Shown here in pieces: positions 56,621 to 64,000 of a DNA stretch of 64,000 nucleotides (position 1 is its first letter; the number at the start of each line of letters is the position of its first letter). A model generated the notes under the pieces. That model made no database searches and was not told the DNA's origin. It saw nothing but the letters and a program-made list of their open reading frames with translations. Position numbers and translations under genes: made by a program. The DNA comes from a virus, in the IMG/VR virus record IMGVR_UViG_3300041405_000148, positions 1-64,000 of that record; one strand, written 5' to 3'.

Positions 56621-57460
56621 ATGAATTACTATAATGAGTGGGACAAGCCAACCGCCAATTGGTTGCGTGAGTTGATAAAAAGGAAACTATTACCGGAGGG
56701 GTATGTAGATGAAAGATCAATTACTGAAGTCACCGCTTCAGACCTGGAAGGATTTACACAATGTCACTTTTTTGCAGGAATTGGGGGATGGTCAAGGGCT
56801 TTGCAACTCTGTCGTATACCCTCAACTGTCAAATTGTGGACAGGATCACCACCATGCCAACCATTTAGCCAAGCAGGATCACAAAGAGGTAAGTTTGATG
56901 AAAGACACCTTGCCCCAACCTTCCTCAAACTTATTGACCAGTGTAAACCTCCAATCGTGTTTGGAGAGCAGGTTGCAAAAGCGGTTGAAGACGGCTGGCT
57001 CGATGATCTTCACGTTGAGTTTGAAAAACAGGGTTACGCAATCGGGACTTCCATTTTGTCAGGTGGTATCGTCGGTGCACCGCACAAAAGGGAACGATTA
57101 TTTTTCGGGGCAATACGCAGCGTGGTTGACTCCAACCGTCACGAATATTGGAGCAAGGTCTTTAGAGGCAATGGAAAAGCGTATGGCACAGAGATTATCG
57201 ACTGGAAGGAAATCTTTGAGTCCTGGAAATCTATGGGAACAGGTTCGAATGTATTGGGGAGTTGGGACAGTGGAAGACCAAATCTATGCAGAGACGGGAA
57301 GTTCAGAATTATTGAACCCTCTATTCCCTTGTTGGTTAATGGCATTTCCTCTGGAATGGGACGATTGCGGGGCTTCGGTAATGCAATAATTCCCCCTTTG
57401 GCTGCATCTTTTATACAAGATTTCCTAATTTCATGTGATGAAAATATTAAAGGTGGTTAA
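56621..57460 (+). CDS. C5-cytosine DNA methyltransferase
   Basis: A 279-residue enzyme. Motif I FAGIGG (residues 50-55), motif IV GSPPCQPFS with the catalytic Cys, motif VI-like GEQV in place of ENV, and GAPHKRERLFF. The C-terminal part CRDGKFRIIEPSIPLL...GRLRGFGNAIIPPLAASFI carries motifs IX-X. It likely protects phage DNA from restriction. A second gene of 681 bases lies entirely within it in the +1 frame. Confidence 0.85.
   Translation: MNYYNEWDKPTANWLRELIKRKLLPEGYVDERSITEVTASDLEGFTQCHFFAGIGGWSRALQLCRIPSTVKLWTGSPPCQPFSQAGSQRGKFDERHLAPTFLKLIDQCKPPIVFGEQVAKAVEDGWLDDLHVEFEKQGYAIGTSILSGGIVGAPHKRERLFFGAIRSVVDSNRHEYWSKVFRGNGKAYGTEIIDWKEIFESWKSMGTGSNVLGSWDSGRPNLCRDGKFRIIEPSIPLLVNGISSGMGRLRGFGNAIIPPLAASFIQDFLISCDENIKGG
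56709..57389 (+). CDS. Nested gene in +1 frame of methyltransferase (methylase-associated 'LNPxFxxWLMxFPxxW' protein)
   Basis: 226 residues fully inside the methyltransferase gene. It has its own ATG preceded by CGGAGGGG at good spacing. Conserved-looking stretches: LESRLQKRLKTAGSMIFTLS, VTQSGLPFCQVVSSVHRT, WLTPTVTNIGARSLEAMEKR, STGRKSLSPGNLWEQV and LNPLFPCWLMAFPLEWDDCG. These match a module that I know from other phages and bacteria at the C terminus of, or beside, C5 methylases. Such a coherent family signature is not expected by chance in a shadow frame. Confidence 0.6.
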   Translation: MKDQLLKSPLQTWKDLHNVTFLQELGDGQGLCNSVVYPQLSNCGQDHHHANHLAKQDHKEVSLMKDTLPQPSSNLLTSVNLQSCLESRLQKRLKTAGSMIFTLSLKNRVTQSGLPFCQVVSSVHRTKGNDYFSGQYAAWLTPTVTNIGARSLEAMEKRMAQRLSTGRKSLSPGNLWEQVRMYWGVGTVEDQIYAETGSSELLNPLFPCWLMAFPLEWDDCGASVMQ

Positions 57461-57461
57461 A

Positions 57462-58727
57462 ATGGAACAAATCAATAACACTCTTTATGCACTAAACAAA
57501 GATGGTTCTTTTCAAGAATGGAAGGTCTTTGCAGAAGGATCAAATGTAATTGTTCAGTTTGGAAAAGTGGGAGGAAAGACTCAGACGAAGATCACAGAAT
57601 GCTCACCTAAAAATGTTGGTCGTGCCAACGAAACTTCTGCTGAGCAACAAGCTGTCCTTGAGGCAAAATCTAAGTGGGAGAAGCAAGTTCGCTTGGGTTA
57701 TCGTGAATCAACAGAAGAGCTGGAGGATGAAGAGCAGTTCTCACCTATGCTCGCACATGACGCTATCAAACGTAGTAAAGATATCATCTACCCTTGCTAT
57801 GTTCAGCCTAAACTTGATGGTCTGCGTTGTCTTGTGACATTTGATGAGCAAGGAGAACCTGTATTCAATAGTCGTGGCAATAAAACTTACCCAATTCAAG
57901 GTAAGATTATTGAGCAGATTAAAGAGTTGCGTAAAGCAACAGGGTTTGACATGTTCGATGGTGAAGTCTATTTGCACGGCCTGAGTCTTCAGAAGATTGT
58001 ATCTCTAGCTAAGAAGTGGCGATCTAAAGAAGATATTGATGCTGAGATCAATAAAGAGTATTTAGCAGAAGTTAAAAAATGGCAGAAATCACCAGAAGCT
58101 TATGTCAAACCTGAACCTAATGTTAATAAGTATTCTAGTTATACCTCAGATGACTTGGAGTTCCATATTTTTGATATTCCATCTAAAGGTAAAGTGTGGG
58201 ATTCGGATAACGGTTATGAAAGTTCATGGGATTATAATGAGCATCCTTGCCGTTATGCGGATCTAATGAACACTGATAGCCTAGTTTCTAAACTGTCCTT
58301 AAGTAAGATCAAAGTAGTTCATGGAAGTTTTATGGAAGATGAAGACCAGGTTAAAGACGTTATTGGTGTTTATATGCAAGGTGGTTATGAAGGAGCTATC
58401 ATTCGCAACTTCAAAGGTCTTTATGAATTTGGTCAACGTTCAAGCGATTTACAGAAGTGGAAAGAATTTCAGGAAACAGAAGTGTATGTTTATGATTATG
58501 AGATTGACAAGAACGATGAAGTTCTGTTACACTGCCGAATCAACTCAGGTGCTCTCCTTAAAGTTAAAATGAGAGGGACACACCAATACCGTGCATCCTG
58601 CATGTCTCTTGTCGGTAAATTTATTACAATCCGCTTTCAAGCGTACACTGATGACGGTGTGCCTCAGTTTGCTTCAGGTCTTTATGAACGAGAAGTGAAT
58701 CCTGAGACATGGGAGCCACTTTATTAA
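57462..58727 (+). CDS. ATP-dependent DNA ligase with N-terminal WGR domain
   Basis: A 421-residue protein. Residues 1-70 form a WGR-like domain (WKVFAEGSNVIVQFGKVGGKTQTKI). The ligase core follows: motif I YVQPKLDGLRCLV (Lys near 119), motif III FDGEVYL, motif IV YEGAIIRN and motif V LLKVKM. A C-terminal OB-like part completes it. WGR domains bind DNA ends in PARP enzymes. I chose the ATG at 57462, preceded by AAAGGTGG. Confidence 0.85.
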   Translation: MEQINNTLYALNKDGSFQEWKVFAEGSNVIVQFGKVGGKTQTKITECSPKNVGRANETSAEQQAVLEAKSKWEKQVRLGYRESTEELEDEEQFSPMLAHDAIKRSKDIIYPCYVQPKLDGLRCLVTFDEQGEPVFNSRGNKTYPIQGKIIEQIKELRKATGFDMFDGEVYLHGLSLQKIVSLAKKWRSKEDIDAEINKEYLAEVKKWQKSPEAYVKPEPNVNKYSSYTSDDLEFHIFDIPSKGKVWDSDNGYESSWDYNEHPCRYADLMNTDSLVSKLSLSKIKVVHGSFMEDEDQVKDVIGVYMQGGYEGAIIRNFKGLYEFGQRSSDLQKWKEFQETEVYVYDYEIDKNDEVLLHCRINSGALLKVKMRGTHQYRASCMSLVGKFITIRFQAYTDDGVPQFASGLYEREVNPETWEPLY

Positions 58728-58736
58728 GGAGGGAAA

Positions 58737-59099
58737 ATGATCTGGTACTTGTTGATTCAAATTTTAGCTGTACTGTTTTACATTGGAGTTATCTTTGTTT
58801 GGTATAAATTCAGGAAAGATAAATTAGATGACTTTATTGAATTTTCAATGGATAGGTGGAAAATCCTTCTTATTGCTTACTTTGTTATTTTCACCATTGT
58901 AACGATATTCCTGTTTGTGCCATTGAAAAATACAACCAAATGTGCAATTCATGGAAACTCCATGAACACAGAAACTAAATATAGCTGGGTAATGGGTTCT
59001 TGTCTTATGAAGACTAGGACCGGAGCATGGCTACCAATTAATATCAGTCGTGATCAACCTGAGGGTGAACATCACGATTCTACCGACTTAACTAACTAA
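58737..59099 (+). CDS. Two-helix membrane protein
   Basis: A 120-residue protein with helices at about 3-22 and 42-62 and a polar C-terminal domain with two Cys (KCAIHG, GSCLMK), probably outside the cytoplasm. AAGGAGGG precedes it. Function unknown. Confidence 0.65.
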   Translation: MIWYLLIQILAVLFYIGVIFVWYKFRKDKLDDFIEFSMDRWKILLIAYFVIFTIVTIFLFVPLKNTTKCAIHGNSMNTETKYSWVMGSCLMKTRTGAWLPINISRDQPEGEHHDSTDLTN

Positions 59100-59108
59100 G
59101 GAGACTTC

Positions 59109-59810
59109 TTGAATAATTTTTATAAACCTTTAGATTTTACTAAATATTTTGAACGTGTTGTTGATTGGAATGCAACTGCTCGCAATGGAAAACATGACTT
59201 CTCACAGAAAGCCAAAGATTTCCAACTGACTTTGGTTCAAGAGGAAATTAAAGAGTTCTTTGATGCTGTAGAAACTAATAATAAAGTTCTTGCTCTTGAT
59301 GGACTTTGTGACACATTTGTTACTGCCTCTTACCTTTATTTTCAGCAAAAAGGTGGAGAAAATATTAAGCCATTAATTATCAAATCACCTAATGATAATA
59401 TTGACTATGTTCGATCTCTGAAACTTTCAATGCAGACTCTTGAAATTGGTTTTCCAGGACCTGAGGGTTTAGATGCCCTTGATGTACTGAAGACCACTTG
59501 TACACTCCTTTACAATTTTGATGGTTGTACCACTAAAGCTCTGGAAGAAGTTCTTGACAGCAATGATAGTAAGTTCCCTAAGGTATATAATGTAAAAGGT
59601 ATGGATATTTTTTATGACCTGAATGGCAATGAAACAGACCCTGAAGTTGAGTGTCGTCAAATTGAACGTCGATCTGAAGGTAGGTATGCAGGTGTGAATT
59701 ACATCATTGTAGGGGAAGGTAGCGACCGCCGATTCATCTTTAAGTCTGACAAAGGTAAAATCGTAAAACCTTATAGTTTCTTTGAACCTAACCTTGCACA
59801 ATTCTGTTAA
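59109..59810 (+). CDS. MazG-like all-alpha NTP pyrophosphatase
   Basis: A 233-residue protein starting at TTG after AAGGAG. VQEEIKEFFDAVETNNKVLALDGLCDTFVTASYL has the EExxE..ExxD pattern of MazG/HisE-type enzymes that hydrolyse (d)NTPs. A C-terminal strand-rich domain (about 170-233) is not recognised. Confidence 0.7.
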   Translation: MNNFYKPLDFTKYFERVVDWNATARNGKHDFSQKAKDFQLTLVQEEIKEFFDAVETNNKVLALDGLCDTFVTASYLYFQQKGGENIKPLIIKSPNDNIDYVRSLKLSMQTLEIGFPGPEGLDALDVLKTTCTLLYNFDGCTTKALEEVLDSNDSKFPKVYNVKGMDIFYDLNGNETDPEVECRQIERRSEGRYAGVNYIIVGEGSDRRFIFKSDKGKIVKPYSFFEPNLAQFC

Positions 59811-59819
59811 GGAGTTATA

Positions 59820-60119
59820 ATGGGGATACAACACAAAGCAGTTATTGGAGTAGGTCTGCCAGCAAAAGAACTTTGCAGTGATCATGATGAGTTTGAAGAA
59901 AAGTATGGTGATCACTGGGAGGTATTGGAACTTGTTTCACCTTGGTATGATGCTGATTATAGATATTGTCAGGCGGGTGTGATTGTCTATCAGATTGAAG
60001 ATGGTTCACTTGATATTGATTTAGTTTACTTAGAAGATGGAATTAAAGTTGCAATGGATGAGTTCAAAGAGATAACAGGTCAATCTGGAAAGATGTTCTT
60101 ATCTACTTATGGCTACTAA
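59820..60119 (+). CDS. Hypothetical 99-residue protein
   Basis: Alpha/beta acidic protein (MGIQHKAVIGVGLPAKELCS, WEVLELVSPWYDADYRYC). AAGGAG precedes it. Function unknown. Confidence 0.6.
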   Translation: MGIQHKAVIGVGLPAKELCSDHDEFEEKYGDHWEVLELVSPWYDADYRYCQAGVIVYQIEDGSLDIDLVYLEDGIKVAMDEFKEITGQSGKMFLSTYGY

Positions 60120-60128
60120 GGAGTAGAA

Positions 60129-60398
60129 ATGTCACAGATTTTACAAACGTTTATTAAACACATGATCAACCGTTTACATGAAGCTGGGATTGATAATCCC
60201 ACACAAGAAGTGATTTCTTGTATGTTTGGAGGTAAAAAGTTGAAATTCAGGTTGTACTCACAAGAACAGTGGGATACAATGATCCAAGGTCAAAGTGAAG
60301 CAGTTAAGCTCTTCGCAGACAGAGGGATTTCTCATCAACCTGATGCAGTGATCACTCATAAAGATAAAGTTTATCTTGTACGACTAATCAAAGACTAA
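60129..60398 (+). CDS. Hypothetical 89-residue protein
   Basis: Mixed alpha/beta protein (LQTFIKHMINRLHEAGIDNP, WDTMIQGQSEAVKLFADRG). No family recognised. Confidence 0.6.
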   Translation: MSQILQTFIKHMINRLHEAGIDNPTQEVISCMFGGKKLKFRLYSQEQWDTMIQGQSEAVKLFADRGISHQPDAVITHKDKVYLVRLIKD

Positions 60399-60421
60399 TT
60401 AAATTATATAAGGAGTTAAAT

Positions 60422-60766
60422 ATGGACTATCCAATTACAGGTCAAATTTCTATCGGTGCTTACCATGTATCTGACGAAGATGATTTAATTGACTTTTATG
60501 AGTACCTTCAAAAAACTCATGGTCAAGAGTTCGCAGATGAATTGGCTGAAAAACACCCTGATATTTTTGTAAAAACTTATAGTTTAACTCTGACACAGAA
60601 AGAGCTTGATGTTCTTCATCTTGTTATTGGTCACTGTATTTCTGAAGAGACAGCTAACATTCAAGAGATGATTGAACCATATGTCTCCCCAGAGTCACTT
60701 GACGATTATGATCGAGTGGGTTATAATCTTGATTCAGTCGATGGTCTTTGCATCCGTATTAATTAA
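60422..60766 (+). CDS. Hypothetical 114-residue acidic protein
   Basis: Acidic helical protein (DEDDLIDFYEYLQKTHGQEFADELAEKHPDIFVK). AAGGAG precedes it. Function unknown. Confidence 0.6.
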   Translation: MDYPITGQISIGAYHVSDEDDLIDFYEYLQKTHGQEFADELAEKHPDIFVKTYSLTLTQKELDVLHLVIGHCISEETANIQEMIEPYVSPESLDDYDRVGYNLDSVDGLCIRIN

Positions 60767-60775
60767 GGAGGTAAA

Positions 60776-60952
60776 ATGAGCAAGATTGATTTACAGCCAA
60801 CAGAAGAAATGATCAGTGCAGGTATTTCTGAACTAATTCAGGTAGACGAATACCGACACCTTTATCACTCTGGAGAAGGCCCCAGTGATGATGAACTTAA
60901 AGGTTTAGTGGTATTTATCTGGCAAGCAATGGTTTCTAAAGTAAATAAATAA
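60776..60952 (+). CDS. Hypothetical 58-residue protein
   Basis: Small acidic protein MSKIDLQPTEEMISAGISEL with LKGLVVFIWQAMVSKVNK at its end. AAGGAGG lies six bases before the ATG. It fits the tight spacing of the operon. Function unknown. Confidence 0.65.
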   Translation: MSKIDLQPTEEMISAGISELIQVDEYRHLYHSGEGPSDDELKGLVVFIWQAMVSKVNK

Positions 60953-60968
60953 GAGGAGATTTAAAATT

Positions 60969-61901
60969 ATGGCAAAGAACGGACTTTCTAAAGCATTTAA
61001 CGGTTTTGTGGTTTATGAGTCAAATGGCGAATACCCAATTGATATCCAAAAGATCCCAACCGTAGAGAATTTTGATTATTTGAAGTATGAAATCGCAGCA
61101 GAAGATGAAGTTTCTTCTATTGGATTTGAACCTGTTATTGAAATGGAAGTGACGACTGACGGTGAACTTGTTCGTGAAGAAGAATATGTGCATTCTGTCG
61201 GTACTTTTGATGTAATTAAGATCAAACAATCCAAACGAAAGGTTCCTGGGTCAGAGGTTAAAAAGATTGTTTCTGAGAAAACCCGCAAAGCGATTGCTGA
61301 AGCAGAAGAGCGCGGTCAAACGATTAAGGTTAATAAAGAACTTAAAGAAATGTTTAAAGAAGAAGCAATCAAGGAGCTGCTACCTCGCTGCTTTATTGAT
61401 GAATCCAGCACCTTTGTGTTCCTTGACAAAGTTACAGAGAAGCTTTATGTAGCTGTACCTTCTCACAAGAAAGCTGAAGATATTACTGCTTTTATTCGTA
61501 AGACTCTGGGCAGCCTGCCGATCACACCTCTGGTCACAGAGCGTGAGATTGTAAAAGCAATGACACAGTTTGTAACTTCTCAGCTGAATGATAAGATCAC
61601 CTTAGGCGATTTTGTTCAGATGGAAGATGAAGAAGGTGTTGTAGCATGGAAAAAAGAATCACTCTACAACTCTGATGCAAAAGAGCTGATTGAAAATTCC
61701 GAAAAGCTGGTCACAAAACTTGGCCTTAATTTTGATGGCGTAGTTTCTTTTACCATTGACAGTGACTATGTAATCTCAGGTGTTAAGTTTGAGAGTTACG
61801 TTACCGCAGAAGGTCATGACTTCTCATCTACATTCCTGCTGATCGCTAATGAAATCACAGGTGCAGTAAAAGAGCTGTTGAAAGAACTTGGTGAAGAATA
61901 A
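60969..61901 (+). CDS. RdgC-like recombination-associated protein
   Basis: A 310-residue protein. LLPRCFIDESSTFVFLDKVTEKLYVAVPSHKKAEDITAFIRKTLGSLPITPL is the core pattern of RdgC, a DNA-binding ring that inhibits RecA. Flanking helices RKAIAEAEERGQTIKVNKELKEMFKEE and the GDFVQMEDEEGVVAWKKESL strand also fit. RdgC-like proteins occur in Mu and other phages. It may limit host RecA action on phage DNA. Confidence 0.75.
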   Translation: MAKNGLSKAFNGFVVYESNGEYPIDIQKIPTVENFDYLKYEIAAEDEVSSIGFEPVIEMEVTTDGELVREEEYVHSVGTFDVIKIKQSKRKVPGSEVKKIVSEKTRKAIAEAEERGQTIKVNKELKEMFKEEAIKELLPRCFIDESSTFVFLDKVTEKLYVAVPSHKKAEDITAFIRKTLGSLPITPLVTEREIVKAMTQFVTSQLNDKITLGDFVQMEDEEGVVAWKKESLYNSDAKELIENSEKLVTKLGLNFDGVVSFTIDSDYVISGVKFESYVTAEGHDFSSTFLLIANEITGAVKELLKELGEE

Positions 61902-61914
61902 ATTCAAATAAATC

Positions 61915-61965
61915 TTGACTCTCAGGCCATCTTTTGATAGGATGGCCTCCTAAACCTCATAGGAG
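61915..61965 (+). promoter_or_regulatory. Promoter overlapped by inverted repeat, plus SD-masking hairpin
   Basis: TTGACT (61915-61920), 17 bases, TAGGAT (61938-61943). A perfect 8-bp inverted repeat AGGCCATC / GATGGCCT (61924-61931 and 61941-61948) spans spacer and -10, as an operator would. Downstream CTCCTA (61947-61952) can pair with TAGGAG (61960-61965), which includes the Shine-Dalgarno of the next gene. Confidence 0.6.
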
Positions 61966-61972
61966 AAACAAA

Positions 61973-62173
61973 ATGAAAAAATTAGCTTTCGTACTTTTAA
62001 CTCTAGCTGCTTTCAACGCCTCCGCTGTGAAGATTACACTTACAGATCCTTCAGAAGTTATCACAGGTGATACTAAACTGTGTATTTATGAAGGTCACGG
62101 CACTGAAGAGGTCTATGAGGTTGCAAAGAGTCAAAATTGCCCTTACGCAAAGACTTTTGAGACAGATGAATAA
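61973..62173 (+). CDS. Small secreted protein
   Basis: A 66-residue protein with signal peptide MKKLAFVLLTLAAFNASA and a short mature part with two Cys (KLCIYEG, SQNCPYA), probably periplasmic with a disulfide. It has its own regulated-looking promoter. Function unknown. Confidence 0.65.
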   Translation: MKKLAFVLLTLAAFNASAVKITLTDPSEVITGDTKLCIYEGHGTEEVYEVAKSQNCPYAKTFETDE

Positions 62174-62188
62174 TAGAAAGGAGGTTTA

Positions 62189-63286
62189 CTGAGTAAATTC
62201 GAAACAATCAGTTTAGAGGATCTTCCTAAGTACATTGATGAAAATACGAAGTTAGTCATTGACTACGATCAAATAGGATATCTTAGCTCCTCTGTCCTGG
62301 AGGGGCGTAAAATAGAAGCTGTACACAAAGCTTCTGGCAGAACTAAAGAGTTTAAGAACAAGACTGAGTTCTGGGGCAGAAAGAAAAACTCTTTAGAGGG
62401 AAGTTGGCTTGGTGATCAGAATGTCATGAGGGAAGCCAAAGGACAAACGCCTTTCACAAGAGAGGATTTTGAGATCCGTGAAGTTCAGGTTGCCCCTGAA
62501 CTGTCCCATGTTCTTTATGCAGCAAAAACAAAAGTTAATACAATTTGTGACCACCTTGGTATTGATAAATATTTCGGTGTTATCGGCAAAGGTGAAACAT
62601 TTAGGCATGAACTTGCTTTACCTGAGAAGTACAAATCCAACCGTGAAGAAGCACTCCGTCCAATATTCCTAACAGAAGCCAAAGATTATCTTGTAGAAAA
62701 GCATGGTGGCGAAATCGTTACAGGCATTGAAGCTGATGATCGTTTAACTCAATATGGTTATCAAGGATGGCTTGACTTCAAAAAGACTGGCAAGATCTCT
62801 TACCTTCCTGTTACGATGGATAAAGATAGCAACTCAACACCCTCAATTTATTTCAATCTCTACCGTTCAAACAATGCTTTTAAGCACATCAATCCTATCC
62901 TAATAGATGATGGAGTTGGTGAACTTTGGATGGATAAAGGTGAAGTGAAAGGTTACGGTGCCAAATGGCTTGCAGTACAGATGTGCAAGGGTGATAGCAG
63001 TGACCATGTTAGACCTTATCAAGACTTTGGTTTAACTTATGGAGATGCTACCTGTTACGCAGACTTTGCTGATGCAACAGACCACAAAGAGCTTTTTACA
63101 CGTGTCATGAACCGTTTTAAAGATTGGTTCCCGGACGGTGTGGAGTATGATGCCTGGACAGGTGAACATATGAAGATGTCAGCTGGTCAATGGGCCTCTC
63201 TTATGTTCAAACTCGTTTATATGCAACGTGTCCCACATGATCCTACAACTTTCGCCCGTGTCCTTAAACACTATGGGGTGATTTAA
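62189..63286 (+). CDS. 5'-3' exonuclease/flap-endonuclease-like protein
   Basis: About 365 residues. The frame opens from CTG at 62189, directly after AAGGAGG. It supplies LVIDYDQIGYLSSSVLEGRKI, the expected N-terminal acidic strand; the first ATG (62426) would remove this domain. GEIVTGIEADDRLTQYGYQGW and YLPVTMDKDSN are the central acidic motifs, as in T7 gp6 / T5-type exonucleases. It probably degrades or trims DNA in replication and recombination, coupled to the resolvase gene. Confidence 0.75.
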   Translation: MSKFETISLEDLPKYIDENTKLVIDYDQIGYLSSSVLEGRKIEAVHKASGRTKEFKNKTEFWGRKKNSLEGSWLGDQNVMREAKGQTPFTREDFEIREVQVAPELSHVLYAAKTKVNTICDHLGIDKYFGVIGKGETFRHELALPEKYKSNREEALRPIFLTEAKDYLVEKHGGEIVTGIEADDRLTQYGYQGWLDFKKTGKISYLPVTMDKDSNSTPSIYFNLYRSNNAFKHINPILIDDGVGELWMDKGEVKGYGAKWLAVQMCKGDSSDHVRPYQDFGLTYGDATCYADFADATDHKELFTRVMNRFKDWFPDGVEYDAWTGEHMKMSAGQWASLMFKLVYMQRVPHDPTTFARVLKHYGVI

Positions 63287-63858
63287 TGTTGATATTAGGC
63301 ATAGACCAGTCGATGAGCCATTGTGCAGCCGTTCTTACGGAGGACGGTATCGCCATAGAAAAACATGTATTTAGAACAGGTAGTTCAGGGTCAAAAACCA
63401 AAAGCAAAGGTGTTGTTTACTTCGATACCCAAGTTGAACAGATTATCTACATTATAGATAATCTTGTTGATCTGATCAACCGAATTAAGCCTGACGCTAT
63501 TGTTCTGGAGTCTCTTTCTTTTGCGTCTGTAGGGAATGCAACAAGAACCCTTGCCGGTCTTTACTTCTGTATTATGTATCAACTTTATAAACTTGGTTAC
63601 GGTGATAAAGTTCATCATTTAGCACCAACATCAATTAAGAGTTGGGCCAGGAATAAACTTCCTGAAGAACAGCAAACAGAGTTGAATAAGAAAGGAAAGA
63701 AGATAAAGAAAAAGATGGAGAAAAAAGATATGATTCAGGTAACTGAAATACTTGACTCAGAACTCCTAAAAGGGTATACTCTCGTGGCTGGTAAAGCAGA
63801 CATAGCTGATGCATTTATTCTTGCTAAATGTTATGAGGAAAGACAGGAGGAAAAATAG
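63286..63858 (+). CDS. RuvC-like Holliday junction resolvase
   Basis: A 190-residue protein with an RNase-H fold. LILGIDQSMSHCA carries the first catalytic Asp, DAIVLESLSFASVGNATRTLAGL the Glu, and GKADIADAFILAKCYEE the last acidic pair. A lysine-rich insertion (about 120-140) may contact DNA. Overlaps the exonuclease stop by one base. Confidence 0.8.
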   Translation: MLILGIDQSMSHCAAVLTEDGIAIEKHVFRTGSSGSKTKSKGVVYFDTQVEQIIYIIDNLVDLINRIKPDAIVLESLSFASVGNATRTLAGLYFCIMYQLYKLGYGDKVHHLAPTSIKSWARNKLPEEQQTELNKKGKKIKKKMEKKDMIQVTEILDSELLKGYTLVAGKADIADAFILAKCYEERQEEK

Positions 63859-64000
63859 TCTTTAAAAGGAAAAGAAGAGCTGTTAAATCTGTTACAAAAA
63901 CGGCTAAGAAGCGAAGAGAAAGTATACCTCTTAACCCTAAATACTGGTTGAAAAACACAACAGAAGTTAGACTTTGGTCAGAAGCAAACAAACCTGCCGA
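63855..64000 (+). CDS. Partial gene at window edge, non-ATG start
   Basis: An open frame, beginning after AGGAGG at ATA (63855) and overlapping the resolvase stop, continues to the window end. It encodes VFKRKRRAVKSVTKTAKKRR then ESIPLNPKYWLKNTTEVRLW. The N terminus is very basic. No family can be named from the fragment. Confidence 0.45.
   Translation, partial: MVFKRKRRAVKSVTKTAKKRRESIPLNPKYWLKNTTEVRLWSEANKPA

Noticed and set aside
1-64000. Diversity-generating retroelement, retron, integrase or lysogeny module
   Set aside because: No reverse transcriptase, recombinase or CI-like repressor was recognised and no template/variable repeat pair was seen at the fibre genes.

Overview
The window is part of the genome of a tailed bacteriophage with a contractile tail (a myovirus). 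It carries a sheath, a tube, a Mu/Pam3-like baseplate and a DUF935 (Mu gp29-like) portal. Base composition is AT-rich. The likely host is a Gram-negative, probably enterobacterial, cell: there is a two-gene spanin pair, and three small genes closely resemble the E. coli envelope proteins Lpp, OsmB and YtjA. The window is not a whole genome; the last gene runs off the right edge. I recognised no integrase, repressor or endolysin.

Layout. (1) 0-1.3 kb, plus strand: a small membrane protein and a single-stranded DNA-binding protein. (2) 1.3-30 kb, minus strand: the virion module. Read in its own direction (right to left) it runs terminase, portal, protease, scaffold, decoration protein, capsid, connectors, sheath, tube, tail chaperones, tape measure, baseplate, fibres and tailspike. 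Good sigma70-like promoters precede terminase, portal and protease, and hairpin terminators follow the capsid, sheath, tube, tailspike and collagen-fibre genes. (3) 30-40 kb, minus strand: about 26 tRNA genes, several visibly damaged, interleaved with small ORFs, fibre genes, spanins, the three host-like envelope genes, and intergenic segments that fold into long-stemmed, often pseudoknotted RNAs. (4) 40-46.8 kb, minus strand: a Ro60-like TROVE/vWA protein, a zinc-ribbon protein, a NAMPT-like plus PRPP-synthetase-like pair (probable NAD+ reconstitution) and a PcfJ-like protein. (5) 46.9-64 kb, plus strand: a dense, translationally coupled operon for nucleic-acid metabolism. It includes a cyclic-phosphate receiver domain, phosphoesterase, RNA ligase, polynucleotide kinase, Sir2-like protein, Toprim protein, C5-cytosine methyltransferase with a second gene nested in another frame, WGR-DNA ligase, MazG-like protein, RdgC-like protein, 5' exonuclease and RuvC-like resolvase.

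How it may work together. The RNA-centred content is striking: tRNAs, at least seven structured non-coding RNA candidates, a Ro60-like RNA-binding ring protein, and an RNA repair set (ligase, kinase, cyclic-phosphate domain, phosphoesterase). One reading is a phage RNA maintenance or decoy system against host anticodon nucleases; the NAD+ pair would counter NAD-depleting defences. These links are inference. The strongest items for follow-up are the structured RNA family beside the Ro60-like gene, the full gene nested in the methyltransferase, an A AAA AAG frameshift site that would add about 104 residues to a protein, a serine-type tRNA body bearing an asparagine anticodon, and the phage-borne Lpp, OsmB and YtjA homologues.
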